A stretch of DNA of 64,000 bases from contig NC_079496.1 in the NCBI RefSeq assembly GCF_030052815.1, positions 13,283,100 to 13,347,099 on the forward strand, written 5' to 3'. Under the pieces are notes generated by a model that saw only the letters and a program-made list of their open reading frames with translations, made no database searches and had not been told where the DNA came from. Below, piece by piece: positions 61,476 through 64,000 of this stretch. Origin of the DNA: Hevea brasiliensis. Lineage: Eukaryota; Streptophyta; Magnoliopsida; Malpighiales; Euphorbiaceae. The position numbers were made by a program, and so were the translations under genes. Each line of letters begins with the position of its first letter. Position 1 is the stretch's first letter.

Positions 61476-62275
61476 CTAGTTGGGTACCCAAACAATGGTA
61501 TCACAATTAAGGAAGTGACAAACTGGAGGTCCTCCAGGCTTAACCTTCAGGATCTGGAAGGCAATGTGCTTGGGGTTCCAAGCTGATGTATCTGCGTGGC
61601 AAACTGCAATGGCTTTAGCTTTGGAGCCATCAACGCCTTCCAGTGGAATCGTGTAAGCCTTTGTGGCATTGATTGTATGACAGTAAAATACAGCATATGC
61701 ATATCTCTGCTTGTGGCACACTATTTGATTATCTCCAATCATTTTGATTCCCTTTAAAATAGTATACTTCTGTTCTCTATTCTCCTTTTCTGCCTCATTC
61801 GCAAGCGCCTGAACTTTCTTCCGAAACTTTGTAATGACAAAATCAACTAGTGATTCTAAAGAGGTAGCACAACATTTATTTTCTCCCCTAATATTTGGTG
61901 CCTCACAGTCTTCAATTGTTCGTTTTGCAAATTGAGCTTCCTTTGACGAAGGTTTTATTGAAAAATATTTGAGAATTTGTGGTAACATATTGCTTGAAAA
62001 TGGTATGGTTTCAGCAATTTTTCTTGGCAAGAAATTGGAGGTTTTGTTTGATTTAGTAAAATTAAGGGTCATGATTTTGTGAGGAAGGAGATCATCATAT
62101 AAGAAGAATATGGTGGTTTTACTTGGTATGAAAACTTTATTAGATTTTCTCAATTCTGGCCAATATGCAGTTCCATACCTGTTCTCGTTAGATCCCCCAT
62201 CCCCAGTGGAGGTTGAAATTCGATTCTTGAATTCTTAGATTAAGCGACAATTTAATTAGTATTTGATTGAAGCAA

Positions 62276-62329
<54 letters not shown>

Positions 62330-62524
62330 GCAACTTGCAATGGATTGTTTGTCACTAATACGACGATTGAAAAAGAAAGAGAAAATGAAACTAACCAGGC
62401 TGTAAAAGGTCTTGTAGAGCTTTGGGCATGGAAGTGTTTGGTAACATGGACTTCCAATACACCTCTGCAGGTAAAGAAGCATTGCTTCCTCTTAAAGCAA
62501 GCTGCCAAACTTACATTAATTAGT

Positions 62525-62607
<83 letters not shown>

Positions 62608-62702
62608 CACAGTTATTTTTTTAAAGATAATTAAGCATATATAGAAGAGAATTTAGCACTTACACAGAATAAAACATAGATGGAAAGAAGATGAAACTCC
62701 AT
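61476..62702 (-). CDS. BURP-domain protein, copy B, with 1-nt insertion at start of exon 3
   Basis: Same layout as copy A: exon 1 62702-62664, intron 1 62663-62502, exon 2 62501-62396, intron 2 62395-62226, exon 3 to the stop at 61476. Exon 3 is 750 bases instead of 749. An extra base in the TTGAAATTCG stretch (62214-62223) puts the copy-A-type reading out of frame and gives a stop within about 12 codons. However, an AG 8 bases upstream (AATCTAAG, before 62233) would restore the BURP frame. In its downstream frame the BURP domain is whole (CH at the four expected sites) with only four residue changes against copy A in about 225. It is either a recent pseudogene or a gene with a shifted splice site. 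Without transcript data I cannot decide. Confidence 0.7.
62226..62395 (-). other. Intron 2 of BURP copy B, expanded microsatellite
   Basis: About 17 TTA/AAT units at 62275-62328 against about ten in copy A. Two candidate acceptors: CAAG before 62225 (same as copy A, out of frame) and CTAAG before 62233 (in frame). Confidence 0.75.
62502..62663 (-). other. Intron 1 of BURP copy B, expanded TA run
   Basis: TA run of 39 units at 62528-62605. The rest of the intron is the same as copy A. Confidence 0.8.
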
Positions 62703-63190
62703 AGGAACTCCAAATGATATCTACTGAAAATTTGGAGCGTTTAACAATAAGAAAATTATGTGCAATGAGTGTGAGAATATTAATTTATGCACAAACCAGA
62801 AACAAGGCTAGCTGGAATAACAAGGACGCACTCAATAATCTAATACCCAAGACAAAGGACAAATGAAGTCCTCCGCCGAAAAAGACTCTAGCTATCTATC
62901 TTGGACTGACTTAAAGATTTTTCTCTACCAAAGGATGCTATTTTAGACTAGGCTTTTTTTTTTTTTTTGACCTCATGTAGATGGAGTGGCGGCTGTCCAA
63001 CTAAATTTATGTGGGTGCGATGGAGTCAATATTTTATGTGGAGAGCGTGAAATTACCCATCAATCTCTATTTTACATAAATCTCTCATGACTTGATAAGC
63101 TTGTCTTTGGATAACAAACTAAATTTGCAAAAATTTTAATGGGATGGAGCTGCCTGTTAATGTAACATGTAAATTAATTTTCAAAGATAA

Positions 63191-63936
63191 TGTCTCGAAT
63201 TTTTGCTTCTTTTCAAGCCTTTTGTTAGAATTATGACTCGAAATCTTAGTGGGATTTGGAGAGACATTTTCCTAATTTGAGTGGGGGAAATATTCTTTAA
63301 TAGGATAGAGGAATATTTTCTATATAAAGTAGAACTTTTATTTTAGTGTTATTCTTAAATTGAGTAGGACTTATAATCAGATTAGGATTGAGGGATTTAA
63401 CACTATAAATAGGAGAATGGTGAAAAGGGTTATTTGGCTTTCAGCTCATGGAGTGAGGCTGTCGCCCATTGTAGAGAGGGCTTTGCCAATTACTGAGGAT
63501 TTGGCTCTGCCCATTGATGAGGGACACTTGCCCATTGCATTGGAGAGAGATTTCGGCCTAAGGTGGAGTAAGGACATAGAATTCAAAAGGAAAAAATTCT
63601 TGTCCATTAATGAGAGGGCTCTTACCCATATAATTGAAGGCATCCTTTGTGGTATAGTTTTGTAATAGTAAATATATTGGGTTATGTCTAAAGGAGACTG
63701 AGAGGGACTAACTAATATATTTACTATGAGCAGTTATGTAGTATGGGTTCTCTTGGGTGTAATTGGATTTATGGGTAGTATAGCTTTGAGCTTGTAATGA
63801 TGATTTATTACTATTGATTGTGAAAGATGGCATGCCCATGTATGTAGCCCTATGTTGAGAGGGTGAACCACGTAAATATTGGTATTTTGTGTGTTTTCTT
63901 TGTTTCTTTGTAGTTTATACGCCGTGGTGTATAACA
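63191..63936 (+). repeat. Copia-type 5' LTR (Tork/Tnt1-like)
   Basis: It starts TGTCTCGAATTTTTGC and ends GGTGTATAACA, followed after three bases by a primer-binding site, so this is the 5' LTR of a plus-strand element that continues past the window. TATAAATA at 63404-63411. The open frame 63360-63665 lies within the LTR, downstream of the TATA box. It repeats GCCCATTG-like words and is probably not a gene. Confidence 0.75.
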
Positions 63937-63939
63937 AAT

Positions 63940-63956
63940 TGGTGTCAGAGCACGGG
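63940..63956 (+). other. Primer-binding site, initiator tRNA-Met-like
   Basis: TGGTGTCAGAGCACGGG, one change from TGGTATCAGAGC in its first 12 bases. Normal for Copia elements. Confidence 0.75.
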
Positions 63957-64000
63957 GATGATCTTGGTGAATTTAATTGAAGGTGGAGCTATTGTGACAT

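Larger units (their letters stand above)
60113..63190. repeat. Segmental duplication copy B (contains BURP copy B)
   Basis: It matches copy A from ACCGATTGTGCTTTGTTGG (60113, equal to 50115) to TTTTCAAAGATAAT (63190, equal to about 58946). It has no Athila insertion, so it shows the empty site at about 60917-60957. It includes 60113-60277, the end of the Tekay-type LTR, and the AAATA that follows. Confidence 0.92.

Noticed and set aside
62267..62644. Plus-strand frame with a poly-Asn run and an Ile-Tyr run, and its partner at 58099-58371
   Set aside because: It reads the antisense strand of the BURP gene through two intron microsatellites. The runs are AAT and TA repeats, not a protein.
63360..63665. 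101-residue open frame downstream of a TATA box, with GCCCATTG-like repeats
   Set aside because: It lies inside a Copia LTR that is defined by its TG start and the PBS behind it. No known domain is recognisable.
1..64000. A new defence, signalling or biosynthetic gene system
   Set aside because: Apart from two BURP copies every domain I can recognise belongs to retrotransposons, LINEs or a CACTA end. I see no cluster of co-oriented host genes.

Overview
This is a gene-poor, AT-rich stretch of a eudicot nuclear genome, built almost entirely from nested LTR retrotransposons. I found no bacterial, organellar or viral genome, no rRNA or tRNA gene and no CRISPR array. The only host gene family I can support is a BURP-domain gene with typical plant introns, present as two tandem copies near the right end. 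The repeat families (Tekay-type chromovirus LTRs of 3.4-4.7 kb, an Athila-type Gypsy, a Copia with ~2.1-kb LTRs) occur in many dicots. A woody Euphorbiaceae-like genome is my guess, not something the sequence proves.

Left part (1-19110): a decayed Copia 3' end (200-1985), a 5'-truncated L1-type LINE on the minus strand (1985-4686), a truncated Gypsy-type LTR full of short palindromes (4687-5935), a Copia-type solo LTR (5936-12718) split by a 4.75-kb Tekay-type solo LTR (6432-11179), and a locally duplicated LINE-bearing segment (12836-13351 and 17363-18490) split by another chromovirus-type LTR (13352-17362). That LTR itself carries CACTA-type subterminal repeats and a SINE-like unit.

Middle (19116-50287): one Russian doll. 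A Tekay-type solo LTR with duplication AAATA is split by a minus-strand Copia element (20289-47494, candidate duplication CATTC). That Copia is in turn split by a non-autonomous Athila-type element (23595-30703, duplication AAATG), a Tekay-type solo LTR (32073-35489, duplication GGTTC), a Tekay 3' end and 5' LTR in head-to-head arrangement (35495-43834), and a Tat/Ogre-like solo LTR (44246-47234, duplication ACATG).

Right part (50115-63190): a segmental duplication. Copy A (50115-58946) and copy B (60113-63190) each hold a three-exon minus-strand BURP gene plus the last ~170 bp of the Tekay LTR. Copy A was later invaded by an Athila-type element (50983-56790), now rearranged. An inverted Tekay LTR fragment (58947-60112) separates the copies. 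BURP copy A reads as an intact 297-residue secreted protein. Copy B has a 1-nt insertion at the start of exon 3 that an upstream AG acceptor could absorb. A Copia 5' LTR with primer-binding site (63191-63956) closes the window.

The ORFs outside BURP are remnants of gag, protease, reverse transcriptase, RNase H or integrase, nearly all with stops or frameshifts. Element boundaries rest on LTR ends, target-site duplications and comparison between copies inside the window. Clade names come from recalled family features and were not checked by a search.
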